A model generated the notes under the pieces. The model did not search any database, was not told the origin of the DNA, and was given only the letters and a program-made list of their open reading frames with translations. A DNA stretch of 64,000 nucleotides from Stenotrophomonas aracearum. Its GTDB lineage: Bacteria; Pseudomonadota; Gammaproteobacteria; Xanthomonadales; Xanthomonadaceae. How positions within the stretch are numbered: position 1 is the first letter of the stretch; each line of letters opens with the position of its first letter. Positions 47,490 to 55,726 of the stretch are shown in pieces. The position numbers and the translations under genes are program-made. The stretch is from positions 3,359,001-3,423,000 of the forward strand of contig NZ_CP115543.1 in NCBI RefSeq assembly GCF_031834615.1, read 5' to 3'.

Positions 47490-49481
47490 ATGGACTCGTC
47501 ATGGATCGATGCCACGCTTGCGTGGATATCAGCTCACCCGGTGCTCGCCGGCGCGGTCATCTTCCTCATCGCCTTCTGCGATGCGGTGATCGTGCTGGGC
47601 GCCATCGTGCCCGCCCTGCCGCTGCTGTTCGCGGTGGGCGTCTTCATTGGTCTGGGCCAGATCTCCGGACCGTACGCGGTGGCGTGCGCGGCGCTGGGCG
47701 CCTTCGCCGGTGATGGCATCAGCTATTGGATAGGCCGGCGATGGGGCGACCGGCTGCGCGGGGTGTGGCCGTTCAGCCGTTACCCGCAGCTGCTCGACCG
47801 TGGCGAAACGATGTTCCGCCGCAATGCCTTCAAGAGCATCCTGGTGGCCCGCTACGTGGGCGCGATCCGCCCGTTCGTGCCGGCCATCGCCGGGATGATG
47901 AACATGCCGGCGATGCGTTACGTACAGGCCAGCGGCATCGCCAGCATTTCCTGGGCGGTGCTGTTCCTGGCGCCGGGCTGGGTGCTGGGCGAAGCCTACG
48001 ACGCGGTCGCGGCGGTGGCCGGGCGGCTGGTGATGGTGCTGGCGCTGGTCGGCGTGGTGATGGGCGTGGTCTGGGCGATCGTGCTGTACGGCTACCGCTG
48101 GTCGGCCGCGCGCATGGACAGCTGGCTGGCCAGCCTGCTGCAGTGGTCGCAGCGCCATCCCACCCTGGGCCGCTATTCGGTCTCCGTGTTCGACCCGCAA
48201 CGGCGCGAGTCGGTGCCGCTGGCGATGCTGGCGCTGATGCTGCTGTTGCTGGGCTGGGGCTGGTTCGCGCTGTTGATGGCGGTGGTCGCGCATGGCGAAC
48301 CGCTGAGCCTGGACCTCGCCGTGCACCAGGCGATGCTGGCGCTGCGCAACCCGCTGGCCGATTACCCGATGGCCGCGCTGGCCTCGCTCGGCGCCTGGCA
48401 GGTGCTGCTGCCGCCGACCGTGCTGACCATGGGCTACCTGATCTGGCGCCGCCGCTGGATGGCCGCCGCGCATTGGCTGGCCGCACTGGCCTTCGGCCTG
48501 GCCCTGACTCGGCTGCTGGGCGCCACGGTGGACGTGGTACGACCGCCGGACGCGAGCAGCGGCTTCGGCTTCCCGTCGGTGTCGGTGACCATGGCCACCA
48601 TCACCTTCGGCTTCTTCGCGGTGCTGATCGCACGCGAGCTGCCCGGCCGCACGCGGGTGTGGCCGTACCTGCTGTCGGGCATCATCGTCAGCCTGATCGG
48701 GTTCGCGCGGCTGTACCTGGGCGCGCACTGGCTGAGCGACGTGATCGGCGGCATGTTGTTCGGCACGTTCTGGCTGCTGGTGCTGGGCATTGCCTACCGT
48801 CGCCGCTTCAACCGCTCGTTCTGGGTCAAGCCGGTGTCGTGGCTGTTCTATGGCACCTTCGCGGTGGCCGCGCTGTGGTACGCGCCGCGCAACGTCGACC
48901 TGAAGCTGCAGCGCTTCGAACCGGCCCAGCCGGCGCCCGCCAGGCTGGTGGCACAGGCCTGGTGGGGCGGCCAATGGCGCAGCCTGCCGTCGCGCCGCAA
49001 TGAGTTCGACGACGACCAGCGCTGGCCGCTGGACGTGCAGGTGGCCGGGCCGCTGGAACCGCTGCGCGAGCGGCTGGAAAGCCAGGGCTGGCGCGTGCAG
49101 CCGCAGGCCGGCTGGGAGCAGGCGCTGCTGATGCTGGACAAGTCCGCCACCCAGGACGAAGTGCCGGTGCTGCCGGCTACGCTGGACACCGAGGTGGAAT
49201 CGCTGCTGATGCTGCGCCCGGGCAACGCGCCCAACGAGATATTCGCGTTGCGCCTGTGGCCGGCGCCGGTGCAGCTGCAGCCGGGCGACCAGCCGCTGTG
49301 GCTGGGCAGTGCGCAGACCCTTCACTACCAGCAGCACTTCAAGCTGATCGGGATGTGGCGGCCGATGCGCGGCATCGACCCGTCGCTGACGGCGGTGCGT
49401 GAAGCGCTGGAAGGACTGCCGCAGGACGTGGGCAACCATCCGGATACGGGCATGCCGGTGCTGCGGGTCAGGACGTATTGA
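47490..49481 (+). CDS. DedA-PAP2 phosphatase fusion with LssY-type C-terminus
   Basis: A 663-residue inner-membrane protein combining three modules. Residues 1-210 are a DedA/SNARE-associated domain (FCDAVIVLGAIVPALPLLFA, FAGDGISYWIGRRWGDRL, FRRNAFKSILVARYVGAIRP). Residues 230-450 carry a PAP2 lipid phosphatase with the signature KxxxxxxRP-like VDVVRPPDASSGFGFPS-V, FPSVS and RLYLGAHWLSDVIGG (SxxxRxxxxxHxxxD motif). The last 200 residues are a soluble LssY-like domain. DedA proteins handle undecaprenyl phosphate flipping and PAP2 its dephosphorylation, so both could serve envelope lipid recycling. The conserved motifs are present; activity is inference. Confidence 0.87.
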   Translation: MDSSWIDATLAWISAHPVLAGAVIFLIAFCDAVIVLGAIVPALPLLFAVGVFIGLGQISGPYAVACAALGAFAGDGISYWIGRRWGDRLRGVWPFSRYPQLLDRGETMFRRNAFKSILVARYVGAIRPFVPAIAGMMNMPAMRYVQASGIASISWAVLFLAPGWVLGEAYDAVAAVAGRLVMVLALVGVVMGVVWAIVLYGYRWSAARMDSWLASLLQWSQRHPTLGRYSVSVFDPQRRESVPLAMLALMLLLLGWGWFALLMAVVAHGEPLSLDLAVHQAMLALRNPLADYPMAALASLGAWQVLLPPTVLTMGYLIWRRRWMAAAHWLAALAFGLALTRLLGATVDVVRPPDASSGFGFPSVSVTMATITFGFFAVLIARELPGRTRVWPYLLSGIIVSLIGFARLYLGAHWLSDVIGGMLFGTFWLLVLGIAYRRRFNRSFWVKPVSWLFYGTFAVAALWYAPRNVDLKLQRFEPAQPAPARLVAQAWWGGQWRSLPSRRNEFDDDQRWPLDVQVAGPLEPLRERLESQGWRVQPQAGWEQALLMLDKSATQDEVPVLPATLDTEVESLLMLRPGNAPNEIFALRLWPAPVQLQPGDQPLWLGSAQTLHYQQHFKLIGMWRPMRGIDPSLTAVREALEGLPQDVGNHPDTGMPVLRVRTY

Positions 49482-49530
49482 AGGAATCACGGCGGAGTGC
49501 TGTGTCAGAAGCGACCGCCGTGATTTACAC

Positions 49531-50139
49531 CTACCAGTTTTCGTCGAGCACGGTGGCGTTGGGCGGCATCCAGCGCAGCAGCGCGTCCAGGCGCTGGTGC
49601 GGGTCGTCCATCTGCAGCAGCTGCAGGCGCTGGGCTTCTTCCAGCGGCATCAGTTCGGCCAGCCGCCAGCCGACCCAGGCCGACTGATCCAGCAGGGCCG
49701 GATGGCTCGGCTCGAAGGCGCTGCCGGCCTGTTCGATGATGTGGGCCAGCACGGTGGATAGCAGCGCGTGTTCCGGGCGCAGTTCGTCGTCCGGATCAGG
49801 CGCGCTCCATTCGACCTCGGCCACGATCAGGCCGTTGTCGCGGATGCGCGGCGGGCGCGCGTGGAAACGCCGGTGGCCGCGCAGGCGCAGCACCAGGACG
49901 CCGTCGGCGCCCATGTCGAAGTCTTCGATGCGTGCTTCCACGCCATGCGCGGCCGGGGTGGCCGGGGCGCCGACCTCCTCGCCTTCGAGGATCAGGCAGA
50001 TCCCGAACGGGGTGTCGTTGCGGCTGCATTCGCGCAGCATGTCCAGGTAGCGGCGCTCGAATACGCGCAGGCCCAGCGCGGCGCCCGGCAAGAGGGCCGA
50101 ATGCAGCGGAAACAACGGCAGGGTGGTGGTGTCGGTCAT
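49531..50139 (-). CDS. Lon N-terminal (LAN) domain protein
   Basis: A 202-residue protein with a stand-alone Lon substrate-binding domain, no ATPase or protease. Family text: LPLFPLHSALLPGAALGLRV, FERRYLDMLRECSRNDTPFG, and the C-terminal PEHALLSTVLAHIIEQAGSAF. Such proteins bind misfolded substrates or act as adaptors, but the role here is unknown. ATG 50139 starts MTDTTTLPLFPLH, the usual family start. It is 10 bases downstream of mpl on the same strand and may be in one transcript. Confidence 0.9.
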   Translation of the reverse strand: MTDTTTLPLFPLHSALLPGAALGLRVFERRYLDMLRECSRNDTPFGICLILEGEEVGAPATPAAHGVEARIEDFDMGADGVLVLRLRGHRRFHARPPRIRDNGLIVAEVEWSAPDPDDELRPEHALLSTVLAHIIEQAGSAFEPSHPALLDQSAWVGWRLAELMPLEEAQRLQLLQMDDPHQRLDALLRWMPPNATVLDENW

Positions 50140-50149
50140 CGCAGCACGC

Positions 50150-51514
50150 TTACTGTGCCTGCAACTGGGCCAGGAAGCGTCGCGGCGCGCCGTCGAAGCC
50201 TCCGTTCGACATGAACACCACGTGGTCGCCGGGCTGCACGATGTCACCGAGCTGGGCCAGCAGCGCGTCGGTGTCGGGTACCGCATGCGCCTGGCCGCGC
50301 ACGGCGGCGATCACGCTGGCGGCGTCCCAAGCCAGTTCCGGGCGGTGCAGGAACACCACCGCGTCGGCCAGCGCCAGCGACGGTGCCAGTGCCTCGGCAT
50401 GCGCGCCGAGCCGCATCGAATTGCTGCGCGGCTCCATCGCGACCACGATGCGGCGAGCGCCCACCTTGGCGCGCAACCCTTCCAGCGTGGTGTGGATGGC
50501 GGTGGGGTGATGGGCGAAATCGTCGTAGACGGTAATGCCGTCCGCGTCGCCGATCACTTCCATGCGCCGCTTGACGCTGCGGAAGTTCGCCAGCGCGGGG
50601 ATCACCGTGGCCGGCGCGACGCCGACCGCATGCGCGGCCGCCAGTGCCGCCAGGCCATTGAGCACGTTGTGGCGGCCGAGCAGCGACCAGCGCACTTCGC
50701 CCAGCGCCACGCCACGGTGGTGCACGATGAAGGCGCTGCCATCGGCGTTGACCAGCTCGGCATGCCATTCCAGGCCGGGGTCGAAGCCGAAGCGTTCCAC
50801 CGGGGTCCAGCAGCCCATCGCCAGCACTTCAGCCAGGTAGGCGTCCTCGCCGTTGACGATCAACCGCCCGCGCGCGGGCACGGTGCGCACCAGGTGGTGG
50901 AACTGGCGCTGGATCGCGGCCACGTCCGGGAAGATGTCGGCGTGGTCGTACTCGAGGTTGTTGAGGATGGCCACGAGCGGGCGGTAGTGCACGAACTTGC
51001 TGCGCTTGTCGAAGAACGCGGTGTCGTACTCGTCCGCTTCGACCACGAACTCGCGGCCCTGCCCGACCCGCGCGGAGACACCAAAGTCTTCGGCCACGCC
51101 GCCGATCAGGAAGCCCGGCTCGCGGCCGGCCGCCTGCAGCAGCCAGGTCAGGATGGTGGTGGTGGTGGTCTTGCCGTGGGTGCCGGCCACGGCCAGGGTA
51201 TCGCGGCCCGGCAGCACCTGCTCGGACAGCCACTGCGCGCCTGAAATGTAGCGCTGGCCGGCATCGAGGACGGCTTCGACCGCGGGATTGCCGCGCGACA
51301 GCGCATTGCCGACCACGACGTCGTCGCAGTCGCTGGCGACGCTGTCGGTGCGATAGCCCGGGTCGAGGGCGATGCCCAGCTGTTCGAGCTGGGTGGACAT
51401 CGGCGGGTAGATCGCCTGGTCGCTGCCACGGACCGTATGGCCCAGTTCCCGCGCCAGCGCGGCCACGCCGCCCATGAAGGTGCCGGCAATACCAAGAATG
51501 TGGATCGTGCTCAT
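50150..51514 (-). CDS. mpl: UDP-N-acetylmuramate-tripeptide ligase Mpl
   Basis: A recycling Mur ligase that attaches L-Ala-gamma-D-Glu-m-DAP tripeptide to UDP-MurNAc. The 454-residue protein starts MSTIHILGIAGTFMGGVAAL (typical Mpl, glycine-rich loop), and carries the ATP motif VAGTHGKTTTTTILTWLLQ, VEADEYDTAFFDKRSKFVHY, LNNLEYDHADIF, and ITVYDDFAHHPTAIHTTLEG. It is in the minus-strand pair with the Lon-N protein. With mrcA it belongs to cell-wall metabolism. Confidence 0.96.
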   Translation of the reverse strand: MSTIHILGIAGTFMGGVAALARELGHTVRGSDQAIYPPMSTQLEQLGIALDPGYRTDSVASDCDDVVVGNALSRGNPAVEAVLDAGQRYISGAQWLSEQVLPGRDTLAVAGTHGKTTTTTILTWLLQAAGREPGFLIGGVAEDFGVSARVGQGREFVVEADEYDTAFFDKRSKFVHYRPLVAILNNLEYDHADIFPDVAAIQRQFHHLVRTVPARGRLIVNGEDAYLAEVLAMGCWTPVERFGFDPGLEWHAELVNADGSAFIVHHRGVALGEVRWSLLGRHNVLNGLAALAAAHAVGVAPATVIPALANFRSVKRRMEVIGDADGITVYDDFAHHPTAIHTTLEGLRAKVGARRIVVAMEPRSNSMRLGAHAEALAPSLALADAVVFLHRPELAWDAASVIAAVRGQAHAVPDTDALLAQLGDIVQPGDHVVFMSNGGFDGAPRRFLAQLQAQ

Positions 51515-51555
51515 GGTTCGATTGTCGCCTATCGCCCGTCGAGATGCGCGTGGCG

Positions 51556-51589
51556 GCATCGCGAGGAGCCGGCCGGCGGCCGGCACTAC
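51556..51589 (-). repeat. GTAG-type REP unit, second copy of the 34-bp unit
   Basis: GCATCGCGAGGA followed by GCCGGCC G GC... ending in CACTAC on the plus strand: the same 34-base unit as at 27158-27191, differing at two positions. The orientation is also the same. It lies in the 296-bp gap between adk and mpl. Confidence 0.75.
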
Positions 51590-51615
51590 AGCACGCATGC
51601 GTTTGCGTGCTGTAG
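51586..51615. repeat. 12-bp perfect hairpin sharing the GTAG ends
   Basis: CTACAGCACGCA and its exact complement TGCGTGCTGTAG around a 6-base loop. Both ends are GTAG/CTAC, so it joins the neighbouring palindrome head-to-head. Confidence 0.7.
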
Positions 51616-51766
51616 GGGAATCCCTGATAGCGACGTACTGTGAATACGGACACAATTCATCGCGCCAGCCGCAGTACTCCCGATGGTCCTACTCCCCAAG
51701 AGGCCGTCCCAAGGGGGGCTCATATTGTGAGGCTCTGAGCAGGCCTGATCGCTGGCGTTCTACACC

Positions 51767-51797
51767 GCACGCCCGGTTCCGATAGGACCGGGCGTGC
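51767..51797 (-). terminator. Hairpin downstream of adk
   Basis: GCACGCCCGGT pairs with ACCGGGCGTGC (11 pairs), with a further TCC/GGA extension. It begins 14 bases after the adk stop. There is no T-run, so factor-assisted termination is likely. Confidence 0.55.
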
Positions 51798-51810
51798 GCG
51801 TGTAGGTTGT

Positions 51811-52374
51811 TCAGCCCTTGATGGCTGCGTGGATGCGGGCTTCCACGTCTTCGAGTTCGCCTACGCCGTCAACGCGCGCCAGGGTGCCGCGACCTGCATA
51901 GAAGTCCACCACCGGCGCGGTCTGGTCGGTATAGACCTGCAGGCGCTGGCGCACCGATTCCGGATTGTCATCGGCACGGCCCTGCTCGGCCGCACGGCCG
52001 GCAATGCGCTGCACCAGCAGTTCGCTGGCCACGTCCAGCTGCACCACGGCATCCAGCGGCTGGCCGATCTTGGCCAGCAGGACATCCAGCGCGTTGGCCT
52101 GGGCCACGTTGCGCGGGTAACCGTCGAGGATGAAGCCCTTGGCCACGTCCGGCTGGCCCAGGCGCGATTCGAGCATGCCCAGCAGGATGTCGTCGGACAC
52201 CAGGTTGCCGGCATCCATCACCGCCTTGGCCTGCTTGCCCAGCTCGGTGCCGGCGGCCACTTCGGCGCGCAGCAGGTCGCCGGTGGAAATGTGGGCGATG
52301 CCCAGGTGTTCCTTCAGGCGCGTCGCCTGTGTCCCCTTGCCCGAACCGGGCGGTCCCAACAGAACCAATCGCAT
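51811..52374 (-). CDS. adk: Adenylate kinase (short type)
   Basis: Interconverts ATP+AMP and 2 ADP. The 187-residue protein has the P-loop LLGPPGSGKGTQATRL near residue 5, STGDLLRAEVAAGTELG, FILDGYPRNVAQANAL and the short-lid segment RAAEQGRADDNPESVRQRL. It lacks the long Zn-type lid of E. coli Adk (214 aa), and short forms are normal in the Xanthomonadaceae. ATG 52374 (MRLVLLGPPG) was chosen; the frame runs upstream without homology. Confidence 0.97.
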   Translation of the reverse strand: MRLVLLGPPGSGKGTQATRLKEHLGIAHISTGDLLRAEVAAGTELGKQAKAVMDAGNLVSDDILLGMLESRLGQPDVAKGFILDGYPRNVAQANALDVLLAKIGQPLDAVVQLDVASELLVQRIAGRAAEQGRADDNPESVRQRLQVYTDQTAPVVDFYAGRGTLARVDGVGELEDVEARIHAAIKG

Positions 52375-52514
52375 CAACCTGACTCCAACTTGGTAAAAAA
52401 ACGGAAGGGCGCGCGCCCCGGGATTGTCCACAATCACGCTGCACCGCAATACACGCACTTTACCTCATACCGGTAATGTCCCTGCAATGTCCTTCCCCCG
52501 ACCAAGGTCCGACC

Positions 52515-53771
52515 ATGTCCAAAGGTACCCTGCTGTACGCCCAGTCAGGCGGCGTCACCGCCGTCATCAATGCCACCGCTTCGGCCGTGATCAGCACCGC
52601 CAGGGCCAAGGGAATCAAGGTCTTGGCCGCGCGCAACGGCATTTTGGGGGCGCTGCGCGAGGAGCTGATCGACACCTCGAAGGAGTCGGCGGCGGCCATT
52701 GCGGCGCTGGCCCACACCCCGGGCGGGGCGTTCGGCTCGTGCCGCTACAAGCTCAAGTCGCTGGAGGCCGACCGCGCCCGCTACGAGCGCCTGCTGGCGG
52801 TGCTGCGGGCCCATGACGTGCGCTGGTTCCTCTACAACGGCGGCAACGATTCGGCCGACACCGCCTGGAAGGTGTCGCAGCTGGCCAAGGCGTTCGATTA
52901 CGACCTGACCTGCATCGGCGTGCCCAAGACCATCGACAACGACCTGGCGGTGACCGACACCTGCCCCGGCTTCGGCTCGGCGGCCAAGTACACGGCGGTG
53001 TCGGTGCGCGAAGCGGCGCTGGACGTAGCGGCGATGGCCGAAACCTCGACCAAGGTGTTCTTGTACGAGGCCATGGGCCGGCACGCCGGCTGGCTGGCCG
53101 CAGCGGCGGGCCTGGCCGGCAACGGGCCGGATGAGGCGCCGCACATCATCCTGCTGCCCGAGCGCGCCTACGACGAGGCCGCGTTCCTGGCCAAGGTCAA
53201 GCAGGTGGTCGAGCGCGTGGGCCACTGCGTGGTGGTGGCGTCGGAAGGCATCCAGACCGCCGATGGCCGCTTCGTGGCCGACGCCGGTGGCGGCAAGGAC
53301 TCGTTCGGGCACACCCAGCTGGGCGGCGTGGCCTCGCAGCTGGCCGCACGGGTCAAGGACGCGCTGGGCTACAAGGTGCACTGGACCCTGCCCGACTACC
53401 TGCAGCGCTCGGCGCGGCACATTGCCTCGAAGACCGACTGGGAGCAGGCGCAGGCGGTGGGCAAGGCCGCGGTGCAGTACGCGCTGAAGGGCCAGAATGC
53501 GGTGATGCCGGTGATCGTGCGCAGCAGCGACGCGCCCTACCGCTGGAAGATCGAGCCGGCACCGCTGCACAAGGTGGCCAACCATGAAAAGAAGATGCCG
53601 GCCGGCTTCATCCGCCGTGATGGCTTCGGGATCACCGACAATGCCAGGGCCTACCTGTCGCCGCTGATCAAAGGTGAAGCCCCGTTGCCGTACGGCGCCG
53701 ATGGTTTGCCGAAGTACGTAACGCTGAAGAACGTGGCAGTCAAAAAGAAATTGCCACCCTTCGAGGCGTGA
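52515..53771 (+). CDS. pfp: Pyrophosphate-dependent 6-phosphofructokinase
   Basis: Uses PPi rather than ATP to phosphorylate fructose 6-phosphate, a reversible glycolytic step. The 418-residue protein has AQSGGVTAVINATASA, WFLYNGGNDSADTAW, GVPKTIDNDLAVTDTCPGFGSA with the Lys and double Asp of the catalytic loop, and YEAMGRHAGWLAAAAGLA. The Lys in PKTIDND supports PPi specificity; the GGND form is typical of this clade. The Xanthomonas group lacks an ATP-type PFK and uses PFP. Confidence 0.93.
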   Translation: MSKGTLLYAQSGGVTAVINATASAVISTARAKGIKVLAARNGILGALREELIDTSKESAAAIAALAHTPGGAFGSCRYKLKSLEADRARYERLLAVLRAHDVRWFLYNGGNDSADTAWKVSQLAKAFDYDLTCIGVPKTIDNDLAVTDTCPGFGSAAKYTAVSVREAALDVAAMAETSTKVFLYEAMGRHAGWLAAAAGLAGNGPDEAPHIILLPERAYDEAAFLAKVKQVVERVGHCVVVASEGIQTADGRFVADAGGGKDSFGHTQLGGVASQLAARVKDALGYKVHWTLPDYLQRSARHIASKTDWEQAQAVGKAAVQYALKGQNAVMPVIVRSSDAPYRWKIEPAPLHKVANHEKKMPAGFIRRDGFGITDNARAYLSPLIKGEAPLPYGADGLPKYVTLKNVAVKKKLPPFEA

Positions 53772-53817
53772 AGAATCCTGCTGACGTGTCCGGATCTACG
53801 GCCGTTCGGGAGAATTC

Positions 53818-53840
53818 GTAGGTCCGGCCGTTGGCCGGAC
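53818..53840 (+). repeat. GTAG-type REP palindrome
   Basis: GTAG followed by the stem GTCCGGCC / GGCCGGAC (8 bp) with loop GTT. It lies 47 bases after pfp. A partial opposing CTAC is seen at 53796-53799. Confidence 0.7.
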
Positions 53841-54045
53841 ACCGCGCAGAGCGCGGCTCAAGCGTCCGGAGCCGTGCCTGTCATCGGTTGCGGCCATGCT
53901 TCCGCGTGTACACCCAACCGAAGCCGCCGTTTGCGACACCCTCCACCGCCCCCTACAATCCCCCAACGCCGGCAGGACACGTCGGCGTTCGCAACCGCGA
54001 CCCACCCTCCGCGCCCTGCGGACGATGACAAGGACAGTACCCGAC

Positions 54046-54846
54046 ATGAAGTGCACACCCCTGTTTGCCGTGCTGCTGCTCGCTGCGGCCGCCCCGGCGT
54101 TTGCCGATACCTGTGAAAGCTCGTTCCAGAAGAAGGGCAACCCGTTCAAGGGGACCAACTTCACCGCCTCGGTCAGCCATCCCGGTTTGACCGTGCCGAG
54201 CGCGATCGGCCAGATGCGCGTGATCGCCAAGAACGCCAACATGGACGTGATCGACGAAGATGCCGCCAGTGGCTCGATGCTGATCGAAGAACCGCAGACC
54301 GGCCTGCACAAGAACCTGCCGCTGATCGTCAGCGCCTTCAATGAAGGCGGCACCGGCACTGTGGCCCTCTTGCTGAAGGTCAATCCTGGCGCCATTCCGA
54401 GCACCGAGGGTGTCAAGAAAGCCATGTGCGACCTGCTGACCCAGGTCAAGCCGGGCAAGGCCGGCGAGCAGCTGGCTGCGGCTACCCCGAAGGCGTCCGT
54501 GGTGAACACCACCGCCCGTGAATTCGGTTCGCGCCTGCGCTCGCAGCACAAGGACAACCCGGGCGCGATGGAAGCGCGTTACCAGGGCAAGGAATACGCG
54601 ATCACCGGTCGCGTGATCACCGTGTTCAAGGACGGCAACGGGTACAACACCGGCTTCGATGTCGGCGGCAATCCCAGCGGCGGCATCGATTTCGACAGCG
54701 TCGCCATCTCCTGCCGCTTCGCGCCGAGCCAGACCGCATATGCCATGGCGCTGCGCCCGAAGGAAAACGTCACGCTCAAGGGTGTGATCGATCACTACGA
54801 TCAGAACAACCGCGTGATGTGGTTGCGGGATTGCAAGGGCAACTGA
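54046..54846 (+). CDS. Secreted OB-fold (tRNA_anti-like) protein
   Basis: A 266-residue exported protein of unknown function. The signal peptide is LLLAAAAPAFA; the mature part starts DTCESSFQKKGNPF. The N-terminal 100 residues form an unrecognised domain (MRVIAKNANMDVIDEDAASG). The C-terminal third is an OB-fold of the tRNA_anti-like type (YQGKEYAITGRVITVFKDGN, then IDFDSVAISCRF, YAMALRPKENVTLKGVIDHY). I chose ATG 54046 (MKCTPLFAV) from the signal peptide; an upstream ATG at 54025 is possible. A strong terminator follows. Confidence 0.82.
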   Translation: MKCTPLFAVLLLAAAAPAFADTCESSFQKKGNPFKGTNFTASVSHPGLTVPSAIGQMRVIAKNANMDVIDEDAASGSMLIEEPQTGLHKNLPLIVSAFNEGGTGTVALLLKVNPGAIPSTEGVKKAMCDLLTQVKPGKAGEQLAAATPKASVVNTTAREFGSRLRSQHKDNPGAMEARYQGKEYAITGRVITVFKDGNGYNTGFDVGGNPSGGIDFDSVAISCRFAPSQTAYAMALRPKENVTLKGVIDHYDQNNRVMWLRDCKGN

Positions 54847-54875
54847 GCCTGCGGTTCGCGCGATCGTGATACCAG

Positions 54876-54906
54876 AACCCGGACGGCCCCGCCGCCCGGG
54901 TTTTTT
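54876..54906 (+). terminator. Intrinsic terminator of the OB-fold gene
   Basis: AACCCGG pairs with CCGGGTT and CGGC with GCCG, one A-C mismatch in between, followed by six T. Confidence 0.88.
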
Positions 54907-54914
54907 CATGCCGG

Positions 54915-55418
54915 TTACCGGCAGGCGTTTCCTTCCATCGTCATCTGCGCGGCGAACATCGGGATCTGCGCGATCTTGCCGGCCGCAGCCTGCTTCTTTG
55001 CTTCTTCCAGGTAGATGCGCGACTGGCCCTGGCCGTCAAGTTCGGTCTTCTGGTCTACCGGCAGACGCCAGACGCGCACCACCGCCTGCTGCGCCGGGCA
55101 GGCCGCGCTCGGTACGCGGATCACGTCGTTGAGCTTCCAGCCCTTGGCTTCGCTGGGCTGCGCCTTGGCGTAGTCGACGAAGCGGGCGCGAGGCTGGCAC
55201 TGTTCGCTGGTGCGGACCACGGCGAATTTGTACGGATTCGCAGCGTCGCCAGTGAAGGCGCCCTCCAGGCGGGCGCAGGCTTCGGGGATCTGGCGCAGGG
55301 TGTGGACGGCGTTCACCGCTTGCGGGGCGCCGGTGGGACGTTGGAGCTCGGGGGTTTCTGCGGCGGTGGCGGCGACGGTGGGCAGCAGGGCTAGCAGGAG
55401 GAGGTGGCGTGGGGACAT
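54915..55418 (-). CDS. Small secreted protein of unknown function
   Basis: A 167-residue protein with a signal peptide (HLLLLALLPTVAATA). I recognise no domain. Sequence runs from LRQIPEACARLEGAFTGDAA through SAACPAQQAVVRVWRLPVDQ to QMTMEGNACR. Four Cys residues in the mature part (ACAR, EQCQP, AACP, NACR) may form two disulfides. ATG 55418 was chosen because a GGAGGAGG purine run lies near it and the signal peptide begins there. It converges with the OB-fold gene. Confidence 0.75.
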   Translation of the reverse strand: MSPRHLLLLALLPTVAATAAETPELQRPTGAPQAVNAVHTLRQIPEACARLEGAFTGDAANPYKFAVVRTSEQCQPRARFVDYAKAQPSEAKGWKLNDVIRVPSAACPAQQAVVRVWRLPVDQKTELDGQGQSRIYLEEAKKQAAAGKIAQIPMFAAQMTMEGNACR

Positions 55419-55486
55419 GGGGCGGCGCCTGTGGGGGATGCCAGTCAAGATGGCGCGCAGCGGATGAATGTTGCGCCAAGGGCCGG

Positions 55487-55508
55487 GCCGGGCAGAGCCC
55501 GGCTCTAC
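55487..55508 (-). repeat. GTAG-type REP palindrome
   Basis: On the minus strand, GTAGA followed by stem GCCGGGC / GCCCGGC with a three-base loop. It is a fifth GTAG location in the window, between the small secreted protein gene and hppA. Confidence 0.75.
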
Positions 55509-55574
55509 CGGTGACGTTTGGGGCGTGGCGCATCGGTTGGCGCGTCGGCGTGGTCGCTTTGGGCGTTTTCCCTG

Positions 55575-55580
55575 CATAAT
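55575..55580 (+). promoter_or_regulatory. Possible -10 element of hppA
   Basis: CATAAT, preceded directly by TG. It is 147 bases before the hppA start; no clear -35 is present. Confidence 0.3.
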
Positions 55581-55726
55581 CGGGGGGCACCAGGATTGCT
55601 GAACAAAGCCACACGCTTGACGACCGGGGACGGTCTGAACGGGTTGGTCCATCGTTGCAGCCCGTTGTGCCCCGCGTGGTGAGGTTCGTCCGTCGACTGG
55701 ATGCCATCCATCACCCGGGAGGGGAC

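Larger units (their letters stand above)
55419..55726. other. 308-bp gap: REP, promoter and long hppA leader
   Basis: The gap contains the GTAG repeat at 55487-55508, a -10-like CATAAT at 55575-55580 (weak -35), and 140 bases of leader before hppA. The leader can form a 9-bp hairpin (AACGGGTTG at 55638-55646 with CAGCCCGTT at 55658-55666). Nothing coding is supported. Confidence 0.5.
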
